14,276 nucleotides of DNA, taken from Gp6-AA40 sp036802945. GTDB lineage: Bacteria; Acidobacteriota; Vicinamibacteria; Vicinamibacterales; UBA2999. Location of the stretch: assembly GCA_036802945.1 (NCBI GenBank), contig DAIRVG010000152.1, positions 1-14,276 of the forward strand. The letters run 5' to 3'. Each line of letters opens with the position of its first letter. The stretch's first letter is position 1. Position numbers and translations under genes: made by a program. The notes under the pieces were generated by a model, which saw only the letters and a program-made list of their open reading frames with translations, did no database searches and was not told the origin of the DNA. This document shows positions 1 to 5,713 of the stretch, one piece after another.

Positions 1-104
1 GTCAGCGTCCCGCGGACGCGCATCATGGGGTAGCTGCCGGCTTTCAGATGAAGATCGGACGCGCCACTTTCAACAGCGATTTTCAGAAGGTCATTAACGT
101 GCAT
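1..104 (-). CDS. pilT: PilT-type twitching motility ATPase, N-terminal fragment (cut by window edge)
   Basis: An ATG at 104 (minus strand) opens a frame that stays open to the window edge, giving 34 complete codons. The peptide begins MHVNDLLKIAVESGASDLHL and continues with KAGSYPMMRVRGTL. The ASDLHL..G..P..R..G.L pattern is the N-terminal PAS-like domain of PilT/PilU ATPases, hexameric motors that drive type IV pilus retraction at the inner membrane. The Walker motifs lie outside the window, so PilT, PilU and another GspE-family paralogue cannot be separated. An AGGAT sequence about 5 nt before the ATG can serve as ribosome binding site. The gene lies downstream of ilvE on the same strand, with an octamer palindrome between them. 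The family call is firm; the exact paralogue is not. Confidence 0.8.
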   Translation of the reverse strand, partial: MHVNDLLKIAVESGASDLHLKAGSYPMMRVRGTL

Positions 105-112
105 AGGATCCT

Positions 113-192
113 GAGCCAAGCCACGGAGTCACGGAGACACGGAGTGTGTCCAAAGGCTTTCTCCGTGCCTTCGTGTCTCCGTGGCCCGTCTC
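113..192. repeat. Octamer palindrome, copy 1
   Basis: Three left octamers of the form NCACGGAG (121-144) face three right octamers of the form CTCCGTGN (161-184) across a 16-nt loop. Outer flanks at 113-120 and 185-192 are related to the flanks of the other copies. One right octamer reads CTTCGTGT, so the stem has a few mismatches. It lies between the ilvE stop and the pilT start and would form a strong hairpin in a readthrough transcript. The same unit recurs near 1253 and 13041, in the same orientation on the plus strand. There is no T-tract for a standard intrinsic terminator. Confidence 0.9.
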
Positions 193-195
193 AGT

Positions 196-1158
196 TTATC
201 GACTCTTCGAGCTTCCAGATGTAGCGGCAGCTGGAGCATTGACGAATTGCAGCCACCCGTGGGTATCCGGCGCTTCACCCTTCACGATCTGGAAAAAACG
301 CTGCTGTATAGCTTCGGTGACAGGCCCCCGCCGCCCCCGGCCCACCCTGATTCGGTCGACCGAGCGAATCGGCGTGACCTCGACAGCGGTCCCGACAAAG
401 AACACCTCGTCCGCGATGTACAGCGTCTCGCGAGGCAATGTCTCCTCACGGACCTCAAAGCCGAGGTCGTGCGCGATGGTGATGACCGAGTCCCGCGTGA
501 TGCCCCACAGCACGGAATTGCCCACGGGCGGCGTGTAGATGACGCCTTCACGGACGATGAAGATATTCTGGCCGCTCCCCTCGCTCAGATTGCCGCCGGT
601 GTCGAGCGCAATGCCTTCCGCGTACCCTTCCGCAAGCGCTTCCATCTTGATGAGCTGGGCGTTGGCGTAGTTCGCGACGCTCTTCGCCATGGCCGGTGTT
701 GTATTCGGCGCGTTCCTCGCCCACGTCGAGATCTTGACGTCCAGCCCTTCCTCGATCGCTTCCTTGGTGAAGTAGGCGCCCCACTCCCACAGCATGATTG
801 CGACATCGACCGGACACGGAAGCGGATTGACGCCGAGCGAGTCGTAGCCGCGATAGATCAGCGGACGGATGTAGCACGCGCGGAACTTGTTGACCTGGAT
901 CAGATCGAGGATGGCGTCGCTGATTGCCTGCTGCTCGTACGGCACGTCCATCCGGTATATGCGCGCGGAGTCGAACAACCGGCGGATGTGCGCGTCGAGC
1001 CGGAAGCAGGCGGGACCGCCTAGCGTGTCGTAGCACCGGGCGCCCTCGAAGACGCCGCTGCCGTAGTGGACGATGTGCGAGCCGATGTGGATCTTCGCGT
1101 CGTTCCACTCCACGAGCGACCCATTCATCCAGATCTTGCCGGTCCCGGGAAAAGCCAT
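196..1158 (-). CDS. ilvE: Branched-chain-amino-acid aminotransferase
   Basis: A 320-residue fold-type IV PLP aminotransferase, close to the usual IlvE length (about 310). It interconverts leucine, isoleucine and valine with their 2-oxo acids using glutamate/2-oxoglutarate in the cytoplasm. Visible features: N-terminal GKIWMNGSLVEW; HYGSGVFEGARCY at about 31-43; the Schiff-base lysine K159 in AMAKSVANY, with Y164; the ALDTGGNLSEGSGQNIF block, with E193 placed to contact the PLP ring nitrogen; GITRDS at about 219; and VFFVGTAVEVTPIRSVD near 252-268. These match the E. coli enzyme residue for residue in number. The start ATG at 1158 has an AGGAG 7 nt upstream. The last 12 or so residues are Ala/Ser-rich and probably disordered. 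D-amino-acid aminotransferase is the nearest alternative, but the motifs favour IlvE. Confidence 0.96.
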   Translation of the reverse strand: MAFPGTGKIWMNGSLVEWNDAKIHIGSHIVHYGSGVFEGARCYDTLGGPACFRLDAHIRRLFDSARIYRMDVPYEQQAISDAILDLIQVNKFRACYIRPLIYRGYDSLGVNPLPCPVDVAIMLWEWGAYFTKEAIEEGLDVKISTWARNAPNTTPAMAKSVANYANAQLIKMEALAEGYAEGIALDTGGNLSEGSGQNIFIVREGVIYTPPVGNSVLWGITRDSVITIAHDLGFEVREETLPRETLYIADEVFFVGTAVEVTPIRSVDRIRVGRGRRGPVTEAIQQRFFQIVKGEAPDTHGWLQFVNAPAAATSGSSKSR

Positions 1159-1164
1159 CTGCCT

Positions 1165-1223
1165 GCTCCTTCTTGCCCGCCATAGCGCGAAGCGCGAAGG
1201 CGGGTGTTCCTGAAGATCTTATA
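1165..1223 (-). promoter_or_regulatory. ilvE leader: SD, hairpin and possible -10
   Basis: Reading the minus strand there is a TATAAG (1223-1218) as a possible -10, then a hairpin closed by CCCGCC (1176-1181) with GGCGGG (1199-1204) and a nested GCGC..GCGC stem, then AGGAG (1170-1166) 7 nt before the ilvE ATG. No convincing -35 is visible. If the -10 is used, the hairpin lies in the 5' untranslated leader just before the ribosome binding site. The hairpin resembles a small dispersed palindrome rather than an attenuator, since I see no leader peptide rich in branched-chain codons. Confidence 0.4.
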
Positions 1224-1252
1224 CGGCCCGCCCTAATGGAGCGAATGTCACC

Positions 1253-1322
1253 GAGACAAGCCACGGAGGCACGGAGACACGGAGCATTACAACTCCCTAT
1301 GAATCTCCGTGACTCATCGGCC
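1253..1322. repeat. Octamer palindrome, copy 2 (right arm degraded)
   Basis: The leader GAGACAAG (1253-1260) is followed by three octamers ending in CACGGAG (1261-1284). After a loop of about 20 nt only one intact right octamer, CTCCGTGA (1305-1312), remains, followed by the diverged CTCATCGG. It lies in the 191-bp gap between the kinase stop and the ilvE start. No gene is visible in this gap. Confidence 0.85.
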
Positions 1323-1329
1323 GACGTAG

Positions 1330-1351
1330 AGGCGGACCTTTAGGTCCGCCT
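1330..1351. terminator. Hairpin overlapping the kinase stop codon
   Basis: AGGCGGACCT (1330-1339) pairs perfectly with AGGTCCGCCT (1342-1351); the real loop is probably four bases. The kinase stop codon (1350-1352) is part of the stem. It may act as a factor-independent terminator or mRNA 3'-end stabiliser for the kinase transcript, but no U-tract follows on the minus strand, so termination is uncertain. Confidence 0.5.
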
Positions 1352-2318
1352 ACTGCTGCGTTTCTCCGCAGAAGGGGCAGCGCGCCGTGCGGGCCTGGAG
1401 GGGCTTCCGGCAGTGCCAGCAGAACGTGGGGTGTTGCGGCGCGTCGCGCGCACGGAGGCGTGACTGGATTTCGGCGACGTTCGCGTCCCGCTGCGCACCC
1501 GTAGACCTGGGATGTCTTCGCACGGTCGTGCTGGCCGCCAAGTCCTCGAACAGGTTGGACGCGCGCTGGTACCGCTGGGTGGGGTCCGGGGCAAGCGCTT
1601 TCAACACGATGTCGTTGATCGACTTTGGAATCTTGCGGTTCTTCATGCGCGGCGGCGTGACGAGCTCGCCGCGCATGAGTCTCTCGATATCCGTTGGCGC
1701 CGGCGTCGCGTACGGCAGCTCTCCCGTGAGCATCTGATAGATCGTCACGCCGACCGAGTACACGTCGCTGGCGAACACCGCCTTGCCGTAGAACTGCTCT
1801 GGCGCCATGTACGGTGGACTGCCGATCACAGTCGTGCCGTGCGCCGCGATCTCGAGGAATCGCGACGTACCGAAGTCGGTCACTTTCAACCTCCCGGAGC
1901 GGGAGACGAGCATGTTGCCCGGGCGCAGGTCGCGATGCAGGACACCCTCGCCGTGTGCGTGATCGACCGCATTGCAGATTTGGCACGTGTAGTCGAGTAC
2001 GAGAGTGAGATCCAGGGCGCCCTCGCGAAGAATGATCTGCTCCAGCGTTTCACCCCTGACGTACTCCATCACGATGAAGAAGACTTTTCTTTGCTTCTCC
2101 GCGGTGAGCACCGACACGATGTTCGGGTGATTCAGTGACGCGAGCAGTCGCCCCTCCTTGAGCATGTCTTTGAAATCGAGGTTCTGCTTGTGGGGAACCT
2201 TGAGGGCAACCTTTTTGCGAATCCAGGTGTTTTCAGCGAGGAAGACGCTGCCGAAGCCGCCGCTGCCGAGAGGAGAGAGGATCCGGTACTTGCCGACCGT
2301 TTGACCCTTCAGGAACAT
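1350..2318 (-). CDS. Hanks-type Ser/Thr protein kinase with C-terminal zinc ribbon
   Basis: A 322-residue soluble kinase. The frame is open further upstream, but the start at 2318 (MFLKGQTVGKYRIL) fits the kinase fold; the extra 27 residues are encoded by intergenic DNA. Domain order: glycine loop GSGGFGSV (18-25), ATP lysine K40 in VALK, catalytic loop HRDLRPGN (128-135) with D130, DFG at 148-150, activation segment ending in YMAPEQ (170-175), and a conserved arginine near 249. The usual lysine of HRDLKP is arginine here. Residues 300-317 hold a two-CxxC zinc ribbon (CWHC...CPFC). No transmembrane helix or extracellular sensor is present, unlike classical PknB. The substrate is unknown. The gene is divergent from rsmE with only 50 bp between start codons. 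Confidence 0.93.
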   Translation of the reverse strand: MFLKGQTVGKYRILSPLGSGGFGSVFLAENTWIRKKVALKVPHKQNLDFKDMLKEGRLLASLNHPNIVSVLTAEKQRKVFFIVMEYVRGETLEQIILREGALDLTLVLDYTCQICNAVDHAHGEGVLHRDLRPGNMLVSRSGRLKVTDFGTSRFLEIAAHGTTVIGSPPYMAPEQFYGKAVFASDVYSVGVTIYQMLTGELPYATPAPTDIERLMRGELVTPPRMKNRKIPKSINDIVLKALAPDPTQRYQRASNLFEDLAASTTVRRHPRSTGAQRDANVAEIQSRLRARDAPQHPTFCWHCRKPLQARTARCPFCGETQQ

Positions 2319-2321
2319 GTT

Positions 2322-2362
2322 GCGGTGCGAGGAGTATAGCAGCGGTGCGAGAGGTGCATAAT
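2322..2362. promoter_or_regulatory. Divergent kinase/rsmE control region with a 20-bp-spaced direct repeat
   Basis: GCGGTGCGAG occurs at 2322-2331 and again at 2342-2351, exactly 20 bp apart, about two helical turns. Between and beside the copies lie TATACT on the minus strand (2338-2333), a possible -10 for the kinase, and CATAAT on the plus strand (2357-2362), a possible -10 for rsmE. Both are so close to their start codons that the transcripts would have very short or no leaders. No good -35 boxes or Shine-Dalgarno sequences are visible on either side. Confidence 0.4.
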
Positions 2363-2368
2363 CGCGGC

Positions 2369-3118
2369 ATGAATGCGCGATTTCATGCGCCCGACGCACA
2401 GGCGCCAGGCGAGGTCGTGCCGCTGCCCGATGACGAGGCCGAGCATCTGACCCGCGTGCTCCGGTTGAAAGCCGGCGATGCCGTGCGCGTCTTCAACGGA
2501 CGCGGCGACGAGTTCGACGCGGTCGTCGAGCAGGCCGGCAAGAATGGCGCGCTCGTGCGCGTGGGAGCCGCGCAGCGACCGGCGCCGGAGGCCCGCGTCG
2601 CGATCACGCTCGCGCAGGCGGCGCTCAAGGGCGACAAGATGGACGATATGGTGCGCGACGCGGTCATGCTGGGCGTCGCGGTTATTCAGCCGATCGTCAC
2701 CGAGCGCGCCAAGGTCACGCGCGCGTCTCTGGCACGTAGCCAGAGGCGGGACCGCTGGCAGCGGATCGCAATCTCGTCGGCGAAACAGTGCGGGCGCGCG
2801 ACTGTGACGCCAATCCTCGAGCCGCTCGACTTCGGAGAGCTCGTCGAGGCGCTGGCGAAGTTGGCGCTCCCGCAGCCGGCGTTGATGTTCGTTGAGCCTG
2901 ACGCAGGCCAGGATGCGACAAGGCTGTCCGAATTGGACTTGTCGCCGCAGCGTGCCGCGACGGTGATCATCGGTCCCGAAGGCGGATGGACGGACAGCGA
3001 GATCGAACACGCGGCGTCCGTGGCCCGCCTCGTCACGCTCGGTGGTCGCACCCTTCGCGCCGACGCGATGCCCGTCGTGGCGCTCGCCGCTCTATTTACG
3101 ATTTGGGGAGAGTTCTAG
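2369..3118 (+). CDS. rsmE: 16S rRNA (uracil-1498-N3)-methyltransferase RsmE
   Basis: A 249-residue SPOUT-class methyltransferase that methylates U1498 of 16S rRNA in the 30S subunit using S-adenosylmethionine. An N-terminal PUA-like part (about 1-70, with HLTRVLRLKAGD) is followed by the knotted catalytic domain: QAALKGDKMDDMVRDAVMLGV (82-103), IQPIVTERAKV (106-116), RWQRIAISSAKQCGR (129-143), IGPEGGW (201-207) and LGGRTLRADAMPVVAL (224-239). The last block usually reads LGPRILRTETA, so this copy diverges slightly there while keeping the key arginine and overall length. The start ATG at 2369 gives the family's normal N-terminus; a GTG at 2345 would add eight unsupported residues. The gene is convergent with prmA and overlaps its 3' end by 27 bp. 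Confidence 0.95.
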   Translation: MNARFHAPDAQAPGEVVPLPDDEAEHLTRVLRLKAGDAVRVFNGRGDEFDAVVEQAGKNGALVRVGAAQRPAPEARVAITLAQAALKGDKMDDMVRDAVMLGVAVIQPIVTERAKVTRASLARSQRRDRWQRIAISSAKQCGRATVTPILEPLDFGELVEALAKLALPQPALMFVEPDAGQDATRLSELDLSPQRAATVIIGPEGGWTDSEIEHAASVARLVTLGGRTLRADAMPVVALAALFTIWGEF

Positions 3119-3985
3119 ACAGACCCATTCGTCCTCCTGGCCGCGCCATTCGACGCACAGTCCGGAAAACGCGCGGAGCACGCCGCTCTCCTCGTTGTCC
3201 ATCAATCCGCTGAGCACAAGCCGCCCCGAAGGCCCCGCGAGGGACGCCAGCCGCGCGGCGGCCGTGATCAGAAGACCCCCGGTCAGGTTCGCGACAACGA
3301 CGTCGAAATGAGCCGGGATTCGGGATTCGGGATTCGGGATTCGCAGGTCGAGGAGTTCGATCGTCATTCGTGCGTCAGGGTTGAGCGTCAGGTTGTCGCG
3401 CGCTGCCGCGACAGCATCCGCATCGTCATCGATCGCCACGACCGTTGCCGCGCCAAGCCGGCTTGCCGCAATCGCGAGCACGCCGGATCCGGTTCCGATA
3501 TCGACGACGCGCAGGCCGTGAAGATCGATGTGTTGCAGCGCTGCGAGGCAGAGACGAGTCGTCGCGTGGTGTCCGGTGCCGAATCCCATCGAGGGTCGGA
3601 TGACGATCACGATTGGTTCGGCGCTCTGGATCTCGGATCCCGGATCCCGGATCCCCGATCCCCGATCCCCGATCCCCGAGACAGGCACATCCCACGGCGG
3701 TGCGACGATGATGCCGTCAACCTGGACGGCCTTGAGGTCGGCCTGCGAGCGCGCGGCCCAGTCCTCATCCGGCACGTCGATCGCGAGAATGGTGATGCCG
3801 CTGAACTGCTCGCGAAGGGCGTCGGCCGCGCGGTCCCTGTCGCCGGCGTCGTGGAAGAACACGCGTGATAGGTCAGGAAGAGTGTCGTCGATCGCGGCGA
3901 TGCCGAAATCGAGGAGAAAGGCCTGGATGAAATCGCTGATCTGGGAATCGGTTTGATGGACCTCAAGCGCCGGCCATGCGCTCAC
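3092..3985 (-). CDS. prmA: Ribosomal protein L11 methyltransferase PrmA, with repeat-derived inserts
   Basis: A 297-residue class I SAM-dependent methyltransferase predicted to trimethylate ribosomal protein L11. The N-terminal substrate-recognition region (about 1-95) is followed by RPSMGFGTGHHATTR (130-144), motif I VDIGTGSGVLAIAA (161-174), acidic motif II AIDDDAD (184-190), and VVANL (229-233) at the motif IV position. Two low-complexity stretches interrupt the normal alignment: residues about 103-121 (GIGDRGSGIRDPGSEIQ) and 215-224 (RIPNPESRIP). Both are encoded by 7-bp tandem arrays. The start is a GTG at 3985 at the edge of a dispersed palindrome, with a purine-rich GAGGG immediately upstream; no in-frame ATG suits better. 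It is last in hrcA-grpE-dnaJ-prmA. All catalytic motifs are intact, so I infer a working enzyme. Confidence 0.92.
   Translation of the reverse strand: MSAWPALEVHQTDSQISDFIQAFLLDFGIAAIDDTLPDLSRVFFHDAGDRDRAADALREQFSGITILAIDVPDEDWAARSQADLKAVQVDGIIVAPPWDVPVSGIGDRGSGIRDPGSEIQSAEPIVIVIRPSMGFGTGHHATTRLCLAALQHIDLHGLRVVDIGTGSGVLAIAASRLGAATVVAIDDDADAVAAARDNLTLNPDARMTIELLDLRIPNPESRIPAHFDVVVANLTGGLLITAAARLASLAGPSGRLVLSGLMDNEESGVLRAFSGLCVEWRGQEDEWVCLELSPNRK
3314..3343. repeat. Heptamer array 1 inside prmA (CGGGATT x4)
   Basis: Four perfect tandem copies of CGGGATT (3314-3341) plus a partial CG. On the coding strand they encode RIPNPESRIP. A 7-bp unit yields a 7-residue period over three units. It falls just before the VVANL motif of PrmA, in what is normally a short loop. 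Confidence 0.95.
3631..3679. repeat. Heptamer array 2 inside prmA (seven units)
   Basis: Seven tandem 7-bp units on the plus strand: TCTCGGA, two TCCCGGA, four TCCCCGA. The coding strand gives the Gly/Arg/Asp/Ser-rich linker at residues about 103-121 between the N-terminal region and the methyltransferase domain. The unit is related to the one in array 1 (GGGATTC versus GGGATCC/GGGGATC) but lies in the opposite orientation, so the two arrays form a loose inverted pair around about 290 bp of prmA. Confidence 0.95.
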
Positions 3986-4026
3986 CCCTCGACTCCGCTC
4001 GGGGTGCCCTGAGCCTCGTCGAAGGG
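3985..4026. repeat. Dispersed palindrome between dnaJ and prmA
   Basis: An imperfect palindrome opens with CCCCTCGAC and closes with GTCGAAGGG; it also contains an inner CTCGGGG/CCCTGAG hairpin. It fills nearly all of the 46 bp between the dnaJ stop and the prmA start and reaches the prmA GTG codon. From general experience this sequence type is widespread as an intergenic repeat in many bacterial phyla; only one copy is in this window. It could lower or uncouple prmA translation from dnaJ. Confidence 0.7.
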
Positions 4027-4031
4027 CATCG

Positions 4032-5177
4032 TTAACCGAAGATGTCCTTCACCCGGTCGAAGAGGCCGCGATCCTCGTGATCGTTGCGCGATGTCGGCTC
4101 GAACTTCTCTTCGGGCAGCGACGCGGCGAGCTGCTCCAGCAGTTTCCGCTGTTCGCGCGTCACCTTCTTCGGTGTTACGAGCTTCACCGTGACGAGCAGG
4201 TCGCCGCGTGAGCGTCCGGAGACGACGTCGGGCATTCCTTTGCCGCGAAGGCGGAACGTCGCCCCGCTCGTCGTCCCTTCGGGAACCTTGAACGTCCCCT
4301 CACCGTCGAGGGTGGGAATTTTGATCTCGCCGCCGAGCGCCAGCGTCGGATAGTTCAACGGGATCTCGCAAAACAGGTCGTTGCCGTCGCGATGAAAGAA
4401 CGGATGGTCCTGCACGTGCACCACGACGTACAAGTCACCGGCGGGCCCGGCGCCCGAGCCAGCCTCGCCTTCTCCCGTGAGCCGCAGCCGCTGACCGGTG
4501 GCGATTCCAGCGGGGATTTTCACGGTCAGTTTGCGCTGGTGCTGCACGCGTCCGCTGCCATGACACGTCTGGCACGGCGTGCCGATGATCGATCCGGTGC
4601 CGCGGCACTGACCGCACGTGCGCGCGACGGTGAAAAACCCCTGCTGGTAACGAAGCTGACCGCGTCCGTGGCACTGCGGGCAGGTCGTCGGCTTCGAGCC
4701 AGGTGCCGCGCCAGAGCCTGTGCAGGTTTCACATGTTTCGTTCCGCGGAATCTGGATCGACGTCTCGACGCCCCTGGCGGACTCGTTGAACGAGATCTCG
4801 AGGTCGTAGCGCAGATCCGAGCCGCGTTGCGGTCCGCCGCGCCGCCGGGCGCCGCCGAACATCTCGCCGATGCCGAAGATGTCGCCGAGGCCGCCGAGAA
4901 TGTCCTCGAAGCCCGTGAAGACGGTGGGATCGAAGCCGCCGGTTGCGGCGCCGCCAAGCCCCGCATGGCCGAAGCGGTCGTACATGTGGCGCTTGTCGGT
5001 ATCGGCGAGGATGGCATAGGCCTCGGCCGCTTCCTTGAAGCTCTCCTCGGCTGCCTTGTCGCCCGGATTGCGATCCGGGTGAAACTGCAGCGCGAGCTTC
5101 CGGTACGCGCTCTTGATTTCCTGCTCTGTGGCCGTGCGGGTGACGCCGAGCACTTCGTAGTAGTCGCGCTTGCTCAC
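4032..5177 (-). CDS. dnaJ: Chaperone protein DnaJ
   Basis: A 381-residue type I Hsp40, the co-chaperone that delivers unfolded clients to DnaK and stimulates its ATPase. It has the full family architecture: J-domain (1-70) with HPD at 33-35, a Gly/Phe-rich linker (about 71-118), four CxxCxGxG zinc-finger repeats between about 149 and 209 (CETCTGSG, CPQCHGRG, CGQCRGTG, CQTCHGSG), and the two C-terminal beta-barrel client domains and dimerisation tail. No residues look missing. Its start overlaps the grpE stop by 4 bp (ATGA), so the two are probably translationally coupled. The partner gene dnaK, usually between grpE and dnaJ, is absent here. Confidence 0.98.
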   Translation of the reverse strand: MSKRDYYEVLGVTRTATEQEIKSAYRKLALQFHPDRNPGDKAAEESFKEAAEAYAILADTDKRHMYDRFGHAGLGGAATGGFDPTVFTGFEDILGGLGDIFGIGEMFGGARRRGGPQRGSDLRYDLEISFNESARGVETSIQIPRNETCETCTGSGAAPGSKPTTCPQCHGRGQLRYQQGFFTVARTCGQCRGTGSIIGTPCQTCHGSGRVQHQRKLTVKIPAGIATGQRLRLTGEGEAGSGAGPAGDLYVVVHVQDHPFFHRDGNDLFCEIPLNYPTLALGGEIKIPTLDGEGTFKVPEGTTSGATFRLRGKGMPDVVSGRSRGDLLVTVKLVTPKKVTREQRKLLEQLAASLPEEKFEPTSRNDHEDRGLFDRVKDIFG

Positions 5178-5692
5178 GTTTTCGCTACCTTCACCATGGC
5201 CGGGCGCAACAGGCGATCACCAAGCGTGTAGCCGCGCCGCAGCTCCTGAATCACTTCTCCTTCTCGGTGGTCCGGACTCGGTTCAGACATGACCGATTCG
5301 TGGAAGCGCGGATCGAAGTCCGCGCCGACGGTCTCGATCGGCTTGACGCCCCGTTTGCGCAGAAGCTCCAGCATCTGGCGGTGAATGAGCTCCACGCCTT
5401 TCCGGAACGAATCGGCGGCGCCCGTGGCCGGCGCCTGCAGCGCGCGCTCGAGATCGTCGAGGATCGGGAGCAGATCCGCCAGCGCGTCGGCGCTCATCGC
5501 GTCCAACTGATCGCGGCGATCGCGTTCCACGCGCTTGCGGTAGTTGTCGAACTCGGCGGCCGTGCGCAGGAAGCGATCCTGCAGTGCATCCTTCTCGCGG
5601 CGGAGCTCGTCGACGGGCGAGACGTCCTGTTCAGTCGTCGGCTCAGTGGCCGCGCCAGTCGTGTCCTGTTCGTTCGCGATGTCTTCTTGCAT
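5174..5692 (-). CDS. grpE: Nucleotide exchange factor GrpE
   Basis: A 172-residue GrpE, the dimeric factor that releases ADP from DnaK. The acidic, disordered N-terminus (1-25) is followed by a long coiled-coil helix (about 26-65), a short helical bundle (LLPILDDLERAL near 74-86), and the C-terminal beta-wing with the signature GVKPIETVGADFDPRFHESV (115-134) and GEVIQELRRGYTLGDRLLRP (145-164). It starts 21 bp after the hrcA stop and overlaps dnaJ by 4 bp. No clear Shine-Dalgarno sequence precedes the ATG, which suggests translation coupled to hrcA or weak initiation. Confidence 0.98.
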   Translation of the reverse strand: MQEDIANEQDTTGAATEPTTEQDVSPVDELRREKDALQDRFLRTAAEFDNYRKRVERDRRDQLDAMSADALADLLPILDDLERALQAPATGAADSFRKGVELIHRQMLELLRKRGVKPIETVGADFDPRFHESVMSEPSPDHREGEVIQELRRGYTLGDRLLRPAMVKVAKT

Positions 5693-5713
5693 GTGCGTGA
5701 TAATCGTTGATGA

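Noticed and set aside
113..192. Intrinsic terminator for ilvE
   Set aside because: The stem is strong but has no T-tract on the minus strand, and the same structure occurs as a dispersed family, so I list it as a repeat.
181..1023. Plus-strand open frame (280 codons) opposite ilvE
   Set aside because: ilvE is clear from its catalytic residues; the opposing frame is compositionally an antisense shadow and starts inside the octamer palindrome.
2319..2399. Extended N-terminus of the kinase
   Set aside because: The 27 extra residues would overlap the rsmE start and its promoter, and the kinase fold begins right after the internal ATG.
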